From the NCBI RefSeq assembly GCF_003591655.1, contig NZ_QVRA01000005.1, positions 124,001 to 188,000 on the forward strand: a DNA stretch of 64,000 nt. The letters are read 5' to 3'. Position numbers and translations under genes: made by a program. This DNA is from Sphingobium terrigena (GTDB taxonomy: Bacteria > Pseudomonadota > Alphaproteobacteria > Sphingomonadales > Sphingomonadaceae). The notes under the pieces are model-generated. The model did not search any database. It had not been told where the DNA came from and was given only the letters and a program-made list of their open reading frames with translations. This document shows, one piece after another, positions 63,006 to 64,000 of this stretch. Positions within the stretch are counted from its first letter, which is position 1; each line of letters starts with the position of its first letter.

Positions 63006-63422
63006 TCAGACGGTCATGCCGTTCTCCGCCTGGCCGGTGCATGAGGCGATCGGCGAAGGCGAGAGGTGCAACCGCACGCCCAGGGCGTCGAGCGTGCCCG
63101 CGCAATGCACCACGGTCATGGTCAGAGAAGGATCGGGATGGAAGGATTGCCGGTAGCTCGCGATCCGCTGCGCCAGCGCCAGCCAGCCCAGCAGGGTGAG
63201 TTCACCGGGGCTGAGATACGGCGTTCCGGGCCGGTGGATCACCAGCACATTGCGGGTAGCGAGATCGCGCAGCCTGGCGAATTGCATTGCGGGCATGGCG
63301 TCGCGCCCTTCCTCTGCTTCGCCCCGGATCAGGTGAATGACCCGCTGCTCGACCAACGAGCGGCGGCGCAGCACCAGTCTTGCGGGACGTGGAGCGCTGG
63401 CGGAGGTCGTCGCTCGATTCAT
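63006..63422 (-). CDS. Hypothetical protein downstream of tonB
   Basis: 138 residues from the ATG that overlaps the tonB stop by 4 bp (MNRATTSASAPRPARLVLRR). The middle part RDLATRNVLVIHRPGTPYLS and GELTLLGWLALAQRIASYRQ looks like a small globular domain. No known family is recognised. The tight coupling to tonB makes translation likely. Confidence 0.65.
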   Translation of the reverse strand: MNRATTSASAPRPARLVLRRRSLVEQRVIHLIRGEAEEGRDAMPAMQFARLRDLATRNVLVIHRPGTPYLSPGELTLLGWLALAQRIASYRQSFHPDPSLTMTVVHCAGTLDALGVRLHLSPSPIASCTGQAENGMTV

Positions 63423-64000
63423 CGCCGTGCCGCGCTCAAGAAATATTCGACCGGGACCATCAGCTCGAGCGTGTCGCCGGGTTTGTCGTCGGGCGGTTTG
63501 GGCAGCGGCGATGCCCGTTTTGCGAGCGCAACCGCTTCCCGGTCCAGTTCCGGGAAACCGCAGGACCGTTCCAGCCGTACCGACAGCACCTTGCCGTCGC
63601 GGTCCATGACGAAGCGGATATAGGGCACGCCCTGTTCCCGCCGCGCCATCGCCGCACGGGGATAGCGGCGTTGCTTCTGCAAGGCGGCCAGAACGCGGCC
63701 TTCCCAAGCGTCCGGGCCGTTGCTCGCTACCTGCGGAGCCGGCGGCGCGGGCACGGTTTTGGGCGCGGCCGTCTCCGGCTCCACCGGGCCGGGATCGACG
63801 GGTTTGGGCGTCACGACCGGGATCGGCACGGAGACCTCCGAGATCGGAACGAGGGTGCGTTCGACCGGCTGAACCTTTGGCGGCTGGGGTTGCTTCTCCT
63901 TCTTCTCGACCGGCCTCGGCGCTTCCTTTTCCTCCGGTGGGGTTTCTTGCGGTGAAGCTGGCAGGGTCACGTCGAACACGCTCAAGGCCGGCTTTGCGGG
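63419..64000 (-). CDS. tonB: Energy transducer TonB, 3' part
   Basis: The frame is open to the window edge, so the N-terminal membrane anchor lies outside. Visible are the Pro/Glu/Lys-rich periplasmic spacer (PEEKEAPRPVEKKEKQPQPP) and the C-terminal TonB domain: LAALQKQRRYPRAAMARREQ then VPYIRFVMDRDGKVLSVRLE and FPELDREAVALAKRASPLP. It transmits proton-motive force from ExbBD to outer-membrane receptors and could serve the two TonB receptors in this window. Confidence 0.9.
   Translation of the reverse strand, partial: PAKPALSVFDVTLPASPQETPPEEKEAPRPVEKKEKQPQPPKVQPVERTLVPISEVSVPIPVVTPKPVDPGPVEPETAAPKTVPAPPAPQVASNGPDAWEGRVLAALQKQRRYPRAAMARREQGVPYIRFVMDRDGKVLSVRLERSCGFPELDREAVALAKRASPLPKPPDDKPGDTLELMVPVEYFLSAARR

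Noticed and set aside
1..64000. CRISPR arrays, rRNA operons and intact tRNA genes
   Set aside because: No regularly spaced repeats and no rRNA or complete tRNA signatures were recognised on reading either strand. Specialised scans were not possible.

Overview
The window reads as a high-GC alphaproteobacterium, most likely a sphingomonad (Sphingobium, Sphingomonas or Novosphingobium type). The signs are Ti-type TraA relaxases next to DUF6118 proteins, large TonB-dependent receptors, Rieske oxygenases and meta-cleavage genes of the kind carried on sphingomonad mobile elements. No rRNA, intact tRNA or CRISPR array was seen.

Layout. 1-710: backbone (3' end of a SixA-like phosphatase and a MerR-type regulator). 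About 827-18102: mobilizable element 1. Its cargo is a type III restriction-modification pair and a ParB-like/Mrr-like pair. About 18103-30905: core of mobilizable element 2, whose gene order is the mirror image of element 1. Both carry DUF6118, TraA, an oriT-like site, TraC/TraD, an MNT-HEPN protein, a Tat-signal protein, a ribbon-helix-helix (RHH) protein, a RelE-type toxin with HTH antitoxin, an AlpA regulator and a tyrosine integrase. The axis lies between the two integrases at about 18.07 kb. No type IV secretion genes are present, so these look like mobilizable rather than self-transmissible elements.

30.9-57.0 kb: a catabolic region. Its first half contains a broken acetaldehyde dehydrogenase, a 2-keto-4-pentenoate hydratase, a nitrilase, an aldoxime dehydratase, a TonB receptor, a Rieske oxygenase, two C-C type alpha/beta hydrolases, an MhpB/LigB-type extradiol dioxygenase and a GntR regulator. 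A shared 13-bp operator-like word, GTATTCGGTATAC, stands before gntR and before several of these operons. The inferred flow is aldoxime to nitrile to carboxylate, then Rieske hydroxylation, extradiol cleavage, hydrolysis and hydration. The substrate is not identified. An IS5-family element at 45.26-46.08 kb separates this from a second set: a Rieske dioxygenase, a SnoaL-like protein, a Rieske ferredoxin, an AraC regulator, an acetamidase/formamidase, an LLM flavin monooxygenase, and second copies of the NmrA, racemase and TonB-receptor genes.

57.2-64.0 kb: probable backbone or older accessory DNA. It holds a decarboxylase fragment, a palindromic MITE-like repeat, a TetR/oxidoreductase/membrane-protein unit, an arginase-like protein, a CPBP membrane protease operon with its own winged-helix regulator and three palindromes upstream, and the 3' part of a tonB gene.
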